A stretch of DNA of 64,000 nucleotides from Salinisphaera sp. LB1 (GTDB taxonomy: Bacteria > Pseudomonadota > Gammaproteobacteria > Nevskiales > Salinisphaeraceae), in the NCBI RefSeq assembly GCF_003177035.1, contig NZ_CP029488.1:2232001-2296000 (forward strand), in the 5' to 3' direction. How positions within the stretch are numbered: position 1 is the first letter of the stretch; each line of letters opens with the position of its first letter. Under the pieces are notes generated by a model, which saw only the letters and a list, made by a program, of their open reading frames with translations, did not search any database and was not told the origin of the DNA. The translations under genes and the position numbers were made by a program. Below, in pieces: positions 44,710 to 54,684 of this stretch.

Positions 44710-45502
44710 TCTCCGACTCCACCCGATAACTGCGGAAACGATCGTCGTCGTTCAGCCGCGTGGCGATATCGCGAACCACATCCTCGACGAACTTCGGATT
44801 TTCGTAGGCCCGCTCAGTTACCGCCTTCTCGTCGATGCGCTTCAGGATGCCGAACAATTCACAGGAGCCTTCGGATTCCGCGATGTCGATCAGCTCCTCG
44901 GCCCAGAAAAAGGCATTCGCCTTGACGCGGATCGTCACCAGCGATCGCTGGTTGTGGGCGCCATAGTCGGAGATATCCTTCGAGCAGGGACAAAGCGTGG
45001 TGACCGGCACCTTGACCTCGACATGCATGTCGGTGTGCCCGTCGACCCGATCGCCGATGAAGGTGACTTCGTAGTCCATGACCCCCTTTTCGCCCGTGAT
45101 CGGTGCGTACTTGTCGACGAAGTACGGGAAGGTCATCTCGATGTGGCCGTTGTCGGACTCAAGCCGCTCGGTCATCTCGCCGAGCATGGTCTTGAACGAT
45201 TCGAGCGTGATCTGGTGTTCGTGGGCGTTGAGGATCTCCACGAAGCGCGACATGTGCGTGCCCTTGAACTCATGGGGCAGATTCACGTACATGCCGAATG
45301 TGGCAACCGTGGACTGATGGCCGCCAACACGCTGGGCGATCGACACCGGATGCCGGATATCGCAGATACCCACTTTGTTGATGGCCAGGTTGCGGGGGTC
45401 GGCCCGGCCCTGGACGTCTTCGATATCCTCGGCCGCGGCGCGGCCGTGGCCGCGCGGGCCGAGCGCATCGGCATGAGTAGCAGATTTTGCGGTCGTGCTC
45501 AT
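44639..45502 (-). CDS. folE2: GTP cyclohydrolase FolE2 (type IB)
   Basis: 287 residues. Markers are [40 protein letters not shown] and C-E-L-F-G-I-L-K-R-.-D-E. The cysteine and the histidine/glutamate of these segments bind the catalytic metal. FolE2 makes dihydroneopterin triphosphate for folate and can use metals other than zinc, so it often backs up FolE under zinc limitation. The ATG at 45502 fits the family length. Its 3' end has been copied downstream. Confidence 0.95.
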   Translation of the reverse strand: MSTTAKSATHADALGPRGHGRAAAEDIEDVQGRADPRNLAINKVGICDIRHPVSIAQRVGGHQSTVATFGMYVNLPHEFKGTHMSRFVEILNAHEHQITLESFKTMLGEMTERLESDNGHIEMTFPYFVDKYAPITGEKGVMDYEVTFIGDRVDGHTDMHVEVKVPVTTLCPCSKDISDYGAHNQRSLVTIRVKANAFFWAEELIDIAESEGSCELFGILKRIDEKAVTERAYENPKFVEDVVRDIATRLNDDDRFRSYRVESENFESIHNHSAYAMIERDKDLPAS

Positions 45503-45654
45503 TGACTGTTCGTGCTCGGGGAAAGAGAGGCTGCCGGGACGGGGCTCGTGAGCGGGATCCCGGCGTCGTCTCCGGGCGGGACGCCCGCGACGAAGTTACC
45601 AATATGACAATAAAGCTAAACAGAAAAAAAACAAGTCTGCTGTGGGGCGGGCGA

Positions 45655-46032
<378 letters not shown>

Positions 46033-46137
46033 TCAGATGGGGGCGGGTGTCGGCAGGTATTGGCGTGGCCGCTCGCTTAGCCTAACGTAGTGTGCCAGAT
46101 GAGCAGGGCACCGGTTCCAAACAGAGAGCGATAATTG

Positions 46138-48150
46138 ATGAAATATCTGGTCACCGGTGCGACCGGCTTTATCGGACGGTTTCTGGTGGCGCGCCTGTTG
46201 GCGCGTCGCTCGGCGACCGTCTACGTGCTCATGCGTCGGGCCAGCGCGGGGAAAATGGAGGCCCTGCGCGAGGCGCTGGGCGCCGATTCGGAGCGCCTGA
46301 TTCCGGTCTGGGGCGACATCACGCGGGAGGGCGTGGTCAATGCGGCCGCGCGCGCCGAGCTGGCCGGCACCATCGATCATGTTTTTCATCTGGCCGCGGT
46401 GTACGACATGAACATGAGCGATGCCCAGGCCGATCGCGTCAATAGCGGCGGTACGGCCAACATGGTGGCGCTGGCCCATGCTTTGGCCAACGAGAGCCGC
46501 CGCAAGCCGGTGTTCCATCACATGTCTTCGGTGGCGATCGCCGGTGCCGACTATGAAGGCGTGTTCAGCGACGACATGTTCGATGTCGGCCAGCAGCTGG
46601 AGCACCCTTACTACCGTACCAAGTTCCAGTCCGAGGCGATCGTGCGCGAGCACGCGCAGGTGCCGTGGAAGGTGTATCGGCCGGGCATGGTGGTCGGCGA
46701 TTCCAGGACCGGTCAGATCGACAAGGTCGACGGGCCATACTATTTTTTCCCGGCGATCAAGGCGCTGCGCGACCGCTTGCCGAAATGGCTGCCGCTGCTG
46801 GGCATCGAGGGCGGCCTGATGCCGGTGGTCCCGGTGGATTACGTGGCCGAGGCCATGGCGCACATCGCCCACAAGCGCTCGGGCCATGGCAAGGCCTATT
46901 TCCTGATCCAGCCCGATCCGCCGACGGCCGGTGCGATGCTGAAGACTTTCGTGCGCGCCGCACACGGCCCCGATGTCATCCACAACCTGCCCAGCCAGCA
47001 GTGGTCGGCGGCCACCGAACGCCAGGTCAAGCAACTCGCCGGGCGTCTGCCCTTGGCCGGCTGGCTCGAAAAGCGTCTTTCAAAGACCCTGGGCGTGCCG
47101 TTGTCGATCCTGGGCTACATCAACAACCGCGCGATTTTCGATGATGCCAATACGCGCGCGGCGCTGGCCGGCAGCGGGATCCGATGTCCGAAACTGCCGG
47201 ATTACGCCGAGACGCTCTGGCGCTACTGGGAGATGCATATCGACTGCGACGTCGAGGTGCCGGCCACGCTGGTGCGGCGTGTTTCGGGCCGAGTGGTGGT
47301 GATCACCGGGGCGTCCAGCGGCATCGGCTTCATGACTGCGAAGAAGATGGCGCGGGCCGGTGCAACCGTGTGCATGATCGCGCGTAATCCGGACAAGCTC
47401 GAAGAGACCCGGGCCATTGTCGAGCGCATGGGTGGGCGGGCCTTCGCCTATTCCTGCGATCTGTCGCGTCTGGAGGCGATCGACGAATGCACGGCCACGA
47501 TCCTGCGCGATCATCGGCACGTGGATATTCTCATCAACAACGCCGGCCACTCGATCCGGCGTGCGGTGTTCGAGTCGTTGGGACGCTTCCACGATTACGA
47601 ACGCACCATGCAGCTCAACTATTTCGGCGCGATCCGGATGATCTTCAATCTGCTGCCCTCGATGGCCAAGCGCCGGGCGGGGCATATCATCAATATCTCG
47701 TCGATTGGCGTGCTGACGAACGCGCCGCGGTTCTCGGCTTATGTGGCCTCCAAGGCCGCCCTGGATGCCTTCTCGCGCTGTCTATCGCCCGAGGTGGCCT
47801 CGCGCAACATCGACCTGACCACGATCTACATGCCGCTGGTGCGCACCCCCATGATTGCGCCGACCAAGCTTTACGACTATGTCCCGGCGCTCACGCCCGA
47901 ACAGGCCGCCAACATGATCGTGGCCGCCGTCATCGATCGGCCCAAGAGCATCGCCTCGCCGCTGGGTACCACCGCCCAGGTCAGCTATGCCGTGTGGCCG
48001 AAGCTCAACGACTTTGTGCTGCACAAGGCCTTTCACATGTTCCCGTCGTCCCGGGCTTCGCGCGGTTACGCCGGGCGCAACGCCCAACCGGAAAAGCCCG
48101 ACATTCGCGCGCGGTTGCTGGCCGCCATTCTGCCCGGCCCCTACTGGTAA
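46138..48150 (+). CDS. Two-domain fatty acyl-CoA/ACP reductase (alcohol-forming type)
   Basis: 670 residues. N-terminal extended-SDR reductase domain (about 1-360): G-A-T-G-F-I-G-R at residues 7-14, HLAAVYDMNMS, H-P-Y-Y-R-T-K-F-Q-S-E (YxxxK near 157), W-K-V-Y-R-P-G-M-V-V-G, G-P-Y-Y-F-F-P. C-terminal classical SDR (about 380-670): T-G-A-S-S-G-I-G near 389, N-N-A-G-H-S-I-R-R, NISSIGVLTNAPRFSAYVAS with K-A-A-L-D-A-F-S-R-C. The order and motifs match the Marinobacter reductase Maqu_2220 (about 660 residues), and the mycobacterial AcrA1 type, which reduces long-chain acyl groups to alcohols. ATG at 46138 follows TTG at 46135. Fatty-alcohol or wax-ester product is inferred. Confidence 0.87.
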   Translation: MKYLVTGATGFIGRFLVARLLARRSATVYVLMRRASAGKMEALREALGADSERLIPVWGDITREGVVNAAARAELAGTIDHVFHLAAVYDMNMSDAQADRVNSGGTANMVALAHALANESRRKPVFHHMSSVAIAGADYEGVFSDDMFDVGQQLEHPYYRTKFQSEAIVREHAQVPWKVYRPGMVVGDSRTGQIDKVDGPYYFFPAIKALRDRLPKWLPLLGIEGGLMPVVPVDYVAEAMAHIAHKRSGHGKAYFLIQPDPPTAGAMLKTFVRAAHGPDVIHNLPSQQWSAATERQVKQLAGRLPLAGWLEKRLSKTLGVPLSILGYINNRAIFDDANTRAALAGSGIRCPKLPDYAETLWRYWEMHIDCDVEVPATLVRRVSGRVVVITGASSGIGFMTAKKMARAGATVCMIARNPDKLEETRAIVERMGGRAFAYSCDLSRLEAIDECTATILRDHRHVDILINNAGHSIRRAVFESLGRFHDYERTMQLNYFGAIRMIFNLLPSMAKRRAGHIINISSIGVLTNAPRFSAYVASKAALDAFSRCLSPEVASRNIDLTTIYMPLVRTPMIAPTKLYDYVPALTPEQAANMIVAAVIDRPKSIASPLGTTAQVSYAVWPKLNDFVLHKAFHMFPSSRASRGYAGRNAQPEKPDIRARLLAAILPGPYW

Positions 48151-48154
48151 AAAA

Positions 48155-48177
48155 AAACCGCCTTTCGGCGGTTTTTT
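48155..48177. terminator. Bidirectional intrinsic terminator
   Basis: AAACCGCC (48155-48162) pairs with GGCGGTTT (48167-48174) with loop TTTC, followed by T-runs on both strands (six T on plus, nine on minus). Serves the acyl reductase and the DAHP synthase genes. Confidence 0.93.
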
Positions 48178-48198
48178 ATTGGTGCGCATAGCGGCCGC

Positions 48199-49278
48199 TC
48201 AGTAGTCGTCGTCGCCGTTGCGCAGGCCGCGCCGCTCGGCCACTGCGTGTGCCAGTTCCTCGAGCAGCGTCTGCGTATCTTCCCAGCCGAGACAGGCATC
48301 GGTGATCGATACGCCGTAGTCCGGTTTCACGCCCGGCACCAGTTTCTGGTTGCCTTCCCGCAGATGCGATTCGATCATTACGCCGAAGATCGCCCGGCTG
48401 CCGGCGGCAATCTGGCCCGATACGTCGTCGCCGACCTCAAGCTGCTTTTTGTGCTGTTTGCGACTGTTTGCGTGCGAAAAATCGATCATCACGCGGGCGG
48501 GCAGGTCGGCCTGGCCGAGCTGGGCCACGGCGCCGGCCACCGAGTCCGCATCGTAGTTCGGCCCGTTATTGCCGCCACGCAGAATCAGGTGACTGTCGGC
48601 GTTGCCAGCGGTGGCAAAGATCGCCGACCGGCCTTCCTTGGTCAGTGACAGGAAGTGATGCGGGTGACCGGCCGCGCCCACGGCGTCGACCGCAATCTTG
48701 ATCGAGCCGCCGGTGCCGTTCTTGAAGCCGACCGGGCAGGACAGCCCCGAGGCCAGCTCGCGGTGCCCCTGCGATTCGGTGGTCCGTGCGCCGATTGCGC
48801 CCCAGGACACCAGATCCGCCAGATATTGCGGCGTAATCAGGTCGAGAAATTCCACGCCGGCGGGTATGCCCTGGTCGGCCAGCTGCGAGAGCAGGTTACG
48901 GGCCAGACGCACGCCCTTGTTGATCTTGAACGAATCATCCAGATCCGGGTCGTTGATCAGACCCTTCCAGCCGACGGTCGTGCGCGGTTTCTCGAAATAG
49001 ACGCGCATGACGATCAGCAGCTCGCCCGCGTACTTCGAGCGGGCTTGTTTGAGTTTCTCGGCGTATTCGAGGGCGGCGTCCACATCATGAATCGAGCAGG
49101 GGCCGACCACGACCACCAGGCGGTCGTCCTCGCCGGCGAGGATCTTCTGAACCCCGGATCGGGCCTCGAAGACCGTGTTGGAAGCAGCCTCCGAGACAGG
49201 CAGCTCGGCCAGCAAGGCCTCGGGCGAGATCAATTCCTGAATGCCTTTGATACGCAGGTTGTCGGTTTCGTGTTTCAT
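48199..49278 (-). CDS. aroG: Class I 3-deoxy-7-phosphoheptulonate (DAHP) synthase, AroG-type
   Basis: 359 residues. N-terminal R-I-K-G-I-Q-E-L-I-S-P, V-V-V-G-P-C-S-I-H-D (PEP and metal cysteine), R-V-Y-F-E-K-P-R-T-T-V-G-W-K-G, G-A-R-T-T-E-S-Q-.H-R-E, C-P-V-G-F-K-N-G-T, and D-F-S-H-A-N-S. This is the E. coli AroF/G/H family, the entry to aromatic amino acid synthesis. Feedback specificity (Phe, Tyr or Trp) is not readable. ATG at 49278 fits the family start; the longer open frame is not homologous. Confidence 0.95.
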   Translation of the reverse strand: MKHETDNLRIKGIQELISPEALLAELPVSEAASNTVFEARSGVQKILAGEDDRLVVVVGPCSIHDVDAALEYAEKLKQARSKYAGELLIVMRVYFEKPRTTVGWKGLINDPDLDDSFKINKGVRLARNLLSQLADQGIPAGVEFLDLITPQYLADLVSWGAIGARTTESQGHRELASGLSCPVGFKNGTGGSIKIAVDAVGAAGHPHHFLSLTKEGRSAIFATAGNADSHLILRGGNNGPNYDADSVAGAVAQLGQADLPARVMIDFSHANSRKQHKKQLEVGDDVSGQIAAGSRAIFGVMIESHLREGNQKLVPGVKPDYGVSITDACLGWEDTQTLLEELAHAVAERRGLRNGDDDY

Positions 49279-49369
49279 GGCCCTAATCGCGGTAAAAACG
49301 GCGCTCTGAGCGAGCCCGGCGAGTCTAGCAGACCTGTGCCGCGCAGACCGGGCTGTACTTGCCCGGCAC

Positions 49370-49480
49370 GCCGCTCCGGCTGCGGTGCCGGAGCGGCGGC
49401 GCTTTCGTGTCGTGGCCTGGGCCGGGTAGGGGCGCAACCGCGCGAGGGCGCGGCCGGCAGACAATGTGGCCGGCCGCGCC
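49370..49480. other. Two 11-bp GC stem-loops between chemoreceptor and DAHP synthase genes
   Basis: GCCGCTCCGGC (49370-49380) pairs with GCCGGAGCGGC (49387-49397), and GGCGCGGCCGG (49447-49457) pairs with CCGGCCGCGCC (49470-49480). Neither has a U-tract. They follow the chemoreceptor stop on the minus strand and precede the aroG start, so they may attenuate read-through. Confidence 0.5.
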
Positions 49481-49485
49481 TGCGC

Positions 49486-51144
49486 TTACGCGGTCGTGAA
49501 TGCCGCGTCCGCGACGCGGAATCGATCCACCGTCTGTCGCAGTTCGCCGGCCTGATCCTTGAGCGACTGCGAGGCGGCCGAGGCCTGTTCCACGAGGGCC
49601 GCGTTCTGCTGGGTCACCTCGTCCATCTGGGTGACGGCCTGATTGACCTGCTCGATGCCGCGCGATTGCTCGGTCGATGCGGTCGAGATCTCGGACATGA
49701 GCGTGCGCGTCTGCTCGACGTGTTCGCCCAGCGTATCCATGGAGGAGCTCGCCTGATCGACACGCTCGGCCCCCGTATGAGCGCAGGATACCGAGCGCTC
49801 GACCAGGCCGGAGATGTTCTTGGCGGCATCGGCGGAGCGGTGGGCCAGCTTGCGAACTTCGCTGGCCACGACGGCGAAGCCGCGACCGTGCTCGCCGGCA
49901 CGTGCCGCCTCGACCGAGGCGTTGAGCGCCAGTAGGTTGGTCTGGAAGGCGATGTCGTCGATCAGTGTGGTGATCTGCGAGATTTCGTCGGCGCCCTGCC
50001 GGATCTCGCTCATTGTGTTGACCACTTCGCCGATCAGGCGCCGGCTGTCTTCCAGTGCATGGCTGCTCTTGGTGGCGAGCTCGCTGGCGTTGCTGGCGTG
50101 ATCGGCGTTGTTGGATACGGTAGAGGTGAGCTCTTCCATGCTCGCCGCGGTTTCCTCCAGCGACGCGGCTTGCTGCTGGGTCCGCGTCGACAGGTCGGCG
50201 TTGCCATCGGCGATCTCGCCGGCCGCACTGTCTATAGATTCGCTGCCCTGGCGAATGCGCGCGATCATGGCGGCCAGGTCGCGGCGCATGGCTTCCATGC
50301 TGGCCATGAGGCTGTTGGCGTGGCGCTTGGCGATCTCGGTGGATTGACTGAGGTCGCCGGTCGCCATGCGATCGAGCTGGCGGCGTGCCTCGTAGGTCTC
50401 ACCGCCCAGTTCGCGATAAATGTTGCGGGCGATGACGATGAAAATCAGCATGATAATCAGGGTGAAGCCGCCGAGCGTGGCGCTGTAACGGATCAATTCG
50501 CTCACGAATGTCGCGTGCAGATCATCGATGTAGACCCCGGCCGCGATATCCCAGCCCCAGGGCTTGAATTGCGTGACATAGCTCAGCTTCGGCAATTCCG
50601 GCCCGGTTTTGCTGCGTTGCGATGAATAGTAGACGTAGCCTGCGCCGTTCTTGCTGGCGGCGTCGCTGAGCTGGCGGTAGACGTGAACGCCGTTGACGTC
50701 CTTATAGTCGCCCATGTTCTGGCCAGCCTTGTGGCGCGGGTGCCAGATGATGTTGTCGTCGGAGTCGAAGACGAAAACATAGTCTTTGTGGTTGGCGCCA
50801 AAGCGCATGTTCGACAGGGCCTGGATCGCCCGCTGCTTGGCCTGCTTTTCGCTCATTTCGCCATTGGCGGCGCGTTTTTCGAAACCGGCGATCATGGTTT
50901 CGGCCATGGTCACGGTGTTACGCAAACCCGCCTTTCGGGAGGAATAGATTTCCGAGCGCACGTTGTGGCCGAATATTGCCACGATGCCGATGGCCAGCAA
51001 GAGCAGAAAAATCAGCGCAATGCCAATCTTGTACTTGAGCGGCCAACCGCGGGCGACCGTGGGTTCGCCCTCGGTGTGTGGTGTGCCGCGGTCAGCCTCG
51101 TCAGAGACTGGGTTGATCGCGAGATCCCATTGGGTTGTAGCCAT
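49486..51144 (-). CDS. Methyl-accepting chemotaxis protein with single Cache domain
   Basis: 552 residues. First helix at about 38-58 ([20 protein letters not shown]), periplasmic sCache domain about 60-225 ([29 protein letters not shown]), second helix about 222-245, HAMP, then the signalling hairpin with [29 protein letters not shown]. The tip has a serine variant [12 protein letters not shown]. No C-terminal CheR/CheB-binding pentapeptide is seen (ends A-A-F-T-T-A). Ligands of this sCache type are often small carboxylates. No che genes in the window. Confidence 0.92.
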   Translation of the reverse strand: MATTQWDLAINPVSDEADRGTPHTEGEPTVARGWPLKYKIGIALIFLLLLAIGIVAIFGHNVRSEIYSSRKAGLRNTVTMAETMIAGFEKRAANGEMSEKQAKQRAIQALSNMRFGANHKDYVFVFDSDDNIIWHPRHKAGQNMGDYKDVNGVHVYRQLSDAASKNGAGYVYYSSQRSKTGPELPKLSYVTQFKPWGWDIAAGVYIDDLHATFVSELIRYSATLGGFTLIIMLIFIVIARNIYRELGGETYEARRQLDRMATGDLSQSTEIAKRHANSLMASMEAMRRDLAAMIARIRQGSESIDSAAGEIADGNADLSTRTQQQAASLEETAASMEELTSTVSNNADHASNASELATKSSHALEDSRRLIGEVVNTMSEIRQGADEISQITTLIDDIAFQTNLLALNASVEAARAGEHGRGFAVVASEVRKLAHRSADAAKNISGLVERSVSCAHTGAERVDQASSSMDTLGEHVEQTRTLMSEISTASTEQSRGIEQVNQAVTQMDEVTQQNAALVEQASAASQSLKDQAGELRQTVDRFRVADAAFTTA

Positions 51145-51384
51145 TCATCTCCCCTTCGCCTTGCCGATGCAATATGTTCGATGCCACGTAATACATCGGC
51201 GGTACGGCGCGCGACTTGAGCGGGCCGTACCGGGCGAAAAGCAGGACGGGGGCGATATCGGTCGGGTCGGCGGATTGGCCGGGTCGGGTGGTATCTCGTT
51301 CAGCCATGACAAGCGCCTGATGCGCGAGTGTGGCGCCGAACAAGGCAGCCTTTCGCATGCACGGCCGACGCCCTGTATCCGCGA

Positions 51385-51636
51385 CTAACGCCGGGCGACC
51401 AGCCGATACAGGAGTAGCAGAATGACCGCCCCGAGAATGGCGATGATGAAACTGCCGATATTGAATCCGGTCACGCCGCCGAAGCCGAGTATGCCGCCGA
51501 TGAAGCCGCCGATCACCGCGCCGACGATACCGATGACGATGGTGACGATGATGCCGCCGGGGTCGTCGCCGGGCATGATCAGTTTCGCGATGGCGCCGGC
51601 GATCAGGCCGAATATGATCCAGGCAATAATGCCCAT
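51385..51636 (-). CDS. GlsB/YeaQ/YmgE-family small stress membrane protein
   Basis: 83 residues. M-G-I-I-A-W-I-I-F-G-L-I-A-G-A-I-A-K, P-G-D-D-P-G-G-I-I-V-T-I-V-I-G-I-V-G-A-V-I-G-G, and a final I-G-S-F-I-I-A-I-L-G-A-V-I-L-L-L. Three helices with the conserved G-D-D/D-P-G-G loop of the transglycosylase-associated protein family. Common in acid and general stress regulons. Its upstream region is an ordinary intergenic spacer. Confidence 0.92.
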   Translation of the reverse strand: MGIIAWIIFGLIAGAIAKLIMPGDDPGGIIVTIVIGIVGAVIGGFIGGILGFGGVTGFNIGSFIIAILGAVILLLLYRLVARR

Positions 51637-51711
51637 GGCTGCGGTTTCCTTGGCAACGGTTCGAGTGGCCTGGCCACTTTGGGCCCGGAGCGATACGGGC
51701 GCAAGCCGCGA

Positions 51712-52524
51712 TCAGCCGCCGCGTCGGTAGCGTGCCTTGGCGCGTCGGCCCTTGGCCGCCAGCACCGGGCGCAGCGCGCGCGGCAGGGCTGGAAACAGGC
51801 TGCCGAGGGTGGTCATGATGCGGGTCGAGGTGGGGCGGGTGCGTTCCACGCGTCCGTCGGCGATGCAGTCGAGCACCAGGTCGGCGATCTGTTCGGGCGT
51901 GCTCATGGGTTGTGAGAACGTCAGGTCGGTGACGGCGTCAATGTCGGCGAGAATGAAATCGGTCGCGATCGGCCCGGGCGAGACCACCGACACGCACACG
52001 CGCGTGCCGCGGCATTCCTCGGCCAGCGCATAGGTCAGCGTTCGCAGGCCGGCCTTGGTCGCCGAATAGGTGGCACTGCCGGGCACCGGCATGCGCCCGG
52101 CTACCGAGCCGACGTTGACGATCGCGCCGCGCGCGGCGGCGCGCAGATGGGGCAGGGCAGCGCGCGACAGCACCACCGGCGCGCGCAGATTCACATCCAC
52201 CATCGTGGCCAGATGAGCCGCGCTCTGGTCGGCGAAATCGCCGCGATGATGGGCGCCGGCATTGTTGATCAGGACATCCAGCCCGCCGAGCGCGGCAACC
52301 GCGCTTTCAACCAACTCGACGCAAGCGCCCGGCGTGGCCACATCCGCGGGGCAGGCGATGGCGCCAATCTCATCGGCAACGTGCTGCAGGCGATCGGCAC
52401 GGCGTGCGGCGACCACCACGCGCGCGCCGGCCGCCGCGAGTTGTCTCGCCACGGCTTCGCCGACGCCCGAGGACGCGCCGGTGACCAGCGCCCGCCGGCC
52501 GCGCAAATCGTGGGCGGCGCTCAT
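51712..52524 (-). CDS. Short-chain dehydrogenase/reductase
   Basis: 270 residues. T-G-A-S-S-G-V-G at residues 15-22, N-N-A-G at about 88-91, S-V-A-G and Y-S-A-T-K at about 154-158. The C-terminus is basic (A-K-G-R-R-A-K-A-R-Y-R-R), unusual for soluble SDRs and perhaps for membrane contact. The ATG at 52524 overlaps the DUF1232 gene stop by four bases, so the much longer open frame (upstream to 53163) is rejected. Confidence 0.87.
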   Translation of the reverse strand: MSAAHDLRGRRALVTGASSGVGEAVARQLAAAGARVVVAARRADRLQHVADEIGAIACPADVATPGACVELVESAVAALGGLDVLINNAGAHHRGDFADQSAAHLATMVDVNLRAPVVLSRAALPHLRAAARGAIVNVGSVAGRMPVPGSATYSATKAGLRTLTYALAEECRGTRVCVSVVSPGPIATDFILADIDAVTDLTFSQPMSTPEQIADLVLDCIADGRVERTRPTSTRIMTTLGSLFPALPRALRPVLAAKGRRAKARYRRGG

Positions 52525-52955
52525 TCCACCGTGTGCATGGAGCGGCGATGGCTCGGTCGCCCGAACCAGTCGTCGAGCTTGGCCGTGGCCCGGCGCCGCA
52601 CGCCGGCGTCGATATATTGCGAGATGGTGGCCACGGCGAGCGTGAGCGCCCCGAGATCGTCGGTGAAGCCATAGCCGACCAGCCAGTCGGGAATGGCGTC
52701 GAACGGCAGGATGAAATAAGCGAGCGCGCCGTAGGCCGTCGCCCTGGCCCAGCCCGGTGTATCCGGTCGTTGGGCGGCATAGTGCAGCCAGAGCGCTTTT
52801 TCCAGCAGCTCGTAGCCGGCGCGTTTGAATACCCGCGACATCTTGGTCCAGAAGCGCGTCTCGGAATACTGGCCGGCGTAGGCGCGCAGCGCGTCGGGCG
52901 TATCGGGCGCGCCGGTTTGCGGATCGTCGCGGCGGTGCGATCGGAACCAGGCCAT
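52521..52955 (-). CDS. YkvA (DUF1232) family membrane protein
   Basis: 144 residues. R-A-T-A-Y-G-A-L-A-Y-F-I-L-P-F-D-A-I-P-D-W-L-V-G-Y-G-F-T-D-D-L at about residues 75-105 is the DUF1232 signature: one or two hydrophobic helices with the P-.D-.I-P-D motif. Unknown function, often near SDR or efflux genes. Coupled to the SDR by overlap. Confidence 0.9.
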   Translation of the reverse strand: MAWFRSHRRDDPQTGAPDTPDALRAYAGQYSETRFWTKMSRVFKRAGYELLEKALWLHYAAQRPDTPGWARATAYGALAYFILPFDAIPDWLVGYGFTDDLGALTLAVATISQYIDAGVRRRATAKLDDWFGRPSHRRSMHTVE

Positions 52956-52984
52956 TGATACAACTCCTTCGCCGGTGGCGGCGA

Positions 52985-54586
52985 TCAGGCGGCGTGGCTA
53001 CGGGGCAGGAAGCTCTCGGCCTGGGCCCGCGCCCAGGCGGTTTCATAGCGCCCGCGAGTGGCCGGCGCCACGAGCAGTTCACCCGTCTTGAGGAAACGAT
53101 ACACCTGATCGGCGCTCTGAATCTCGGAATCGCGCGTGCGCCGGCACAGATGCTCCGGCGCAAGTTGGGCCGGATGATCGAGCCCGACCGTGGCCACCAC
53201 TTCCTGCATCGCCGCCACTGTGGCCTTGTGAAAATGATAGACGCGCTCGGCTTTCTCCGGCACGACCACCGCGCGTTGGCGCCAGGGGTTCTGCGTGGCC
53301 ACGCCGGTCGGACAGCGGTCGGTATGACAGGACTCGGATTGCACGCAGCCGACCGCGAACATGAAGCCGCGCGCCGAATTGCACCAGTCCGCGCCCAGCG
53401 CCATGTTGGACGCCATGCGAAAGCCCGACGTGATCTTGCCGGAGGCCCCGATCTTGATGCGCTCGCGCAGGCCGGCGCCCACCAGCGTGTTATGCGCCCA
53501 GACCAGGCCCTCGCGCAGCGGCGTGCCGACGCTGTCGACCAGTTCCAGTGGCGCCGCGCCGGTGCCGCCCTCGGCGCCGTCGACGACGATGAAATCCGGC
53601 GTGATACCGGTCTTGAGCATGGCCTTGGCCAGACTCATGAACTGCCAGCCGTGGCCGATGCACAGCTTGAAGCCGACCGGTTTACCGCCGCAGCCCTCGC
53701 GCAGATCGGCGATGAATTCCATCATCTCGATCGGGGTGGAGAACGCCGTGTGATAGGGCGGCGAGTTGCAGGTCTGACCGACCGGTACGCCACGTGCCTC
53801 GGCGATCTCCTGGGTGACTTTGCGGCCCGGCAGCACGCCGCCGTGGCCGGGCTTGGCGCCCTGCGACAGCTTGATCTCGACCATCTTGACCTGGTCGTCG
53901 CTGGCGCGATCGACGAACTGAGCGCGATCGAAGGCGCCATCACGGGCTCGGCAGCCGAAATAACCGCTGCCCAGTTCCCAGATCAGATCGCCGCCGAATT
54001 CCTTGTGATGGCGCGAGATCGAGCCTTCCCCGGTGTCGTGGGCGAAGCCGCCGAGCGCTGCGCCCTTGTTGAGCGCGCGAATGGCGTTGGCTGAAAGCGA
54101 GCCAAAGCTCATCGCGGAAATATTGAGCGTCGAGGCGGCGTAGGGACGGCTGCAGTCCGGGCCGCCGATATGCACGCGCGGCGGCGTCTCGGCCGGCGCA
54201 CGCGCCGCTATGGAATGTGCCAGCCACTCGTGACCTTCGGCGTAGACGTCGAGTTCGGTACCGAACGGATCGGCGTCGTTGGCGCCTTTGGCTCGGGCAT
54301 AGACCTGGCTGCGTGCCTCGCGGGAAAACGGGGTGGCCTCGGTGTCGGATTCGATCAGATACTGACGGATCTCGGGCCGGATCGATTCGAAGAACCAGCG
54401 AAAATGCGCGAGCAGCGGATAGTTGCGCAGCAGTGTGTGTTGGGCCTGCAGGAGATCGTGCAGGCCGATGGCGAGAAGCAGGCCCGATACGATGAAGAAC
54501 CACGCGAAATAGCGCGGTGCCACGAAGGTCAGGCCGGCGAAAACGCCGGTCGCCACGAAGGCCGCAACCAGTCCTGTATAGCGCAT
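52985..54586 (-). CDS. FMN-binding glutamate synthase-like protein (GltB central domain type)
   Basis: 533 residues with two N-terminal membrane helices (about residues 8-47) and then the FMN-binding and iron-sulfur part of glutamate synthase: S-A-M-S-F-G-S-L-S, F-A-H-D-T-G-E-G-S-I-S-R-H-H, K-L-S-Q-G-A-K-P-G-H-G-G-V-L-P, V-D-G-A-E-G-G-T-G-A-A-P-L-E, and a C-x5-C...C stretch (V-G-C-V-Q-S-E-S-C-H-T-D-R-C-P) for the 3Fe-4S cluster. Lacks the amidotransferase domain of full GltB, so glutamine-dependent glutamate synthesis is uncertain. Membrane anchored version of the YerD type. Confidence 0.9.
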   Translation of the reverse strand: MRYTGLVAAFVATGVFAGLTFVAPRYFAWFFIVSGLLLAIGLHDLLQAQHTLLRNYPLLAHFRWFFESIRPEIRQYLIESDTEATPFSREARSQVYARAKGANDADPFGTELDVYAEGHEWLAHSIAARAPAETPPRVHIGGPDCSRPYAASTLNISAMSFGSLSANAIRALNKGAALGGFAHDTGEGSISRHHKEFGGDLIWELGSGYFGCRARDGAFDRAQFVDRASDDQVKMVEIKLSQGAKPGHGGVLPGRKVTQEIAEARGVPVGQTCNSPPYHTAFSTPIEMMEFIADLREGCGGKPVGFKLCIGHGWQFMSLAKAMLKTGITPDFIVVDGAEGGTGAAPLELVDSVGTPLREGLVWAHNTLVGAGLRERIKIGASGKITSGFRMASNMALGADWCNSARGFMFAVGCVQSESCHTDRCPTGVATQNPWRQRAVVVPEKAERVYHFHKATVAAMQEVVATVGLDHPAQLAPEHLCRRTRDSEIQSADQVYRFLKTGELLVAPATRGRYETAWARAQAESFLPRSHAA

Positions 54587-54684
54587 TAGCGAGCGGTGAT
54601 ACGTCGATTATCGATCAACTAGACTAGTCCGTGTCTCGCTGACCTGTCACCTGCCTTCGCGACCTGGAATCGAGAGGATGCGAC

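Noticed and set aside
45503-45620. Possible Zur box before folE2 (TTACCAATATGACAA region)
   Set aside because: Halves do not match the TGTTATA-type consensus; only a weak imperfect symmetry.
51101-51358. Small open frame on the minus strand between chemoreceptor and GlsB-type gene
   Set aside because: Composition is not protein-like, no ribosome site, and it overlaps the chemoreceptor start.
52525-53163. N-terminal extension of the SDR at 51712-52524
   Set aside because: It runs through the DUF1232 gene, and the SDR motif starts directly after the ATG at 52524.
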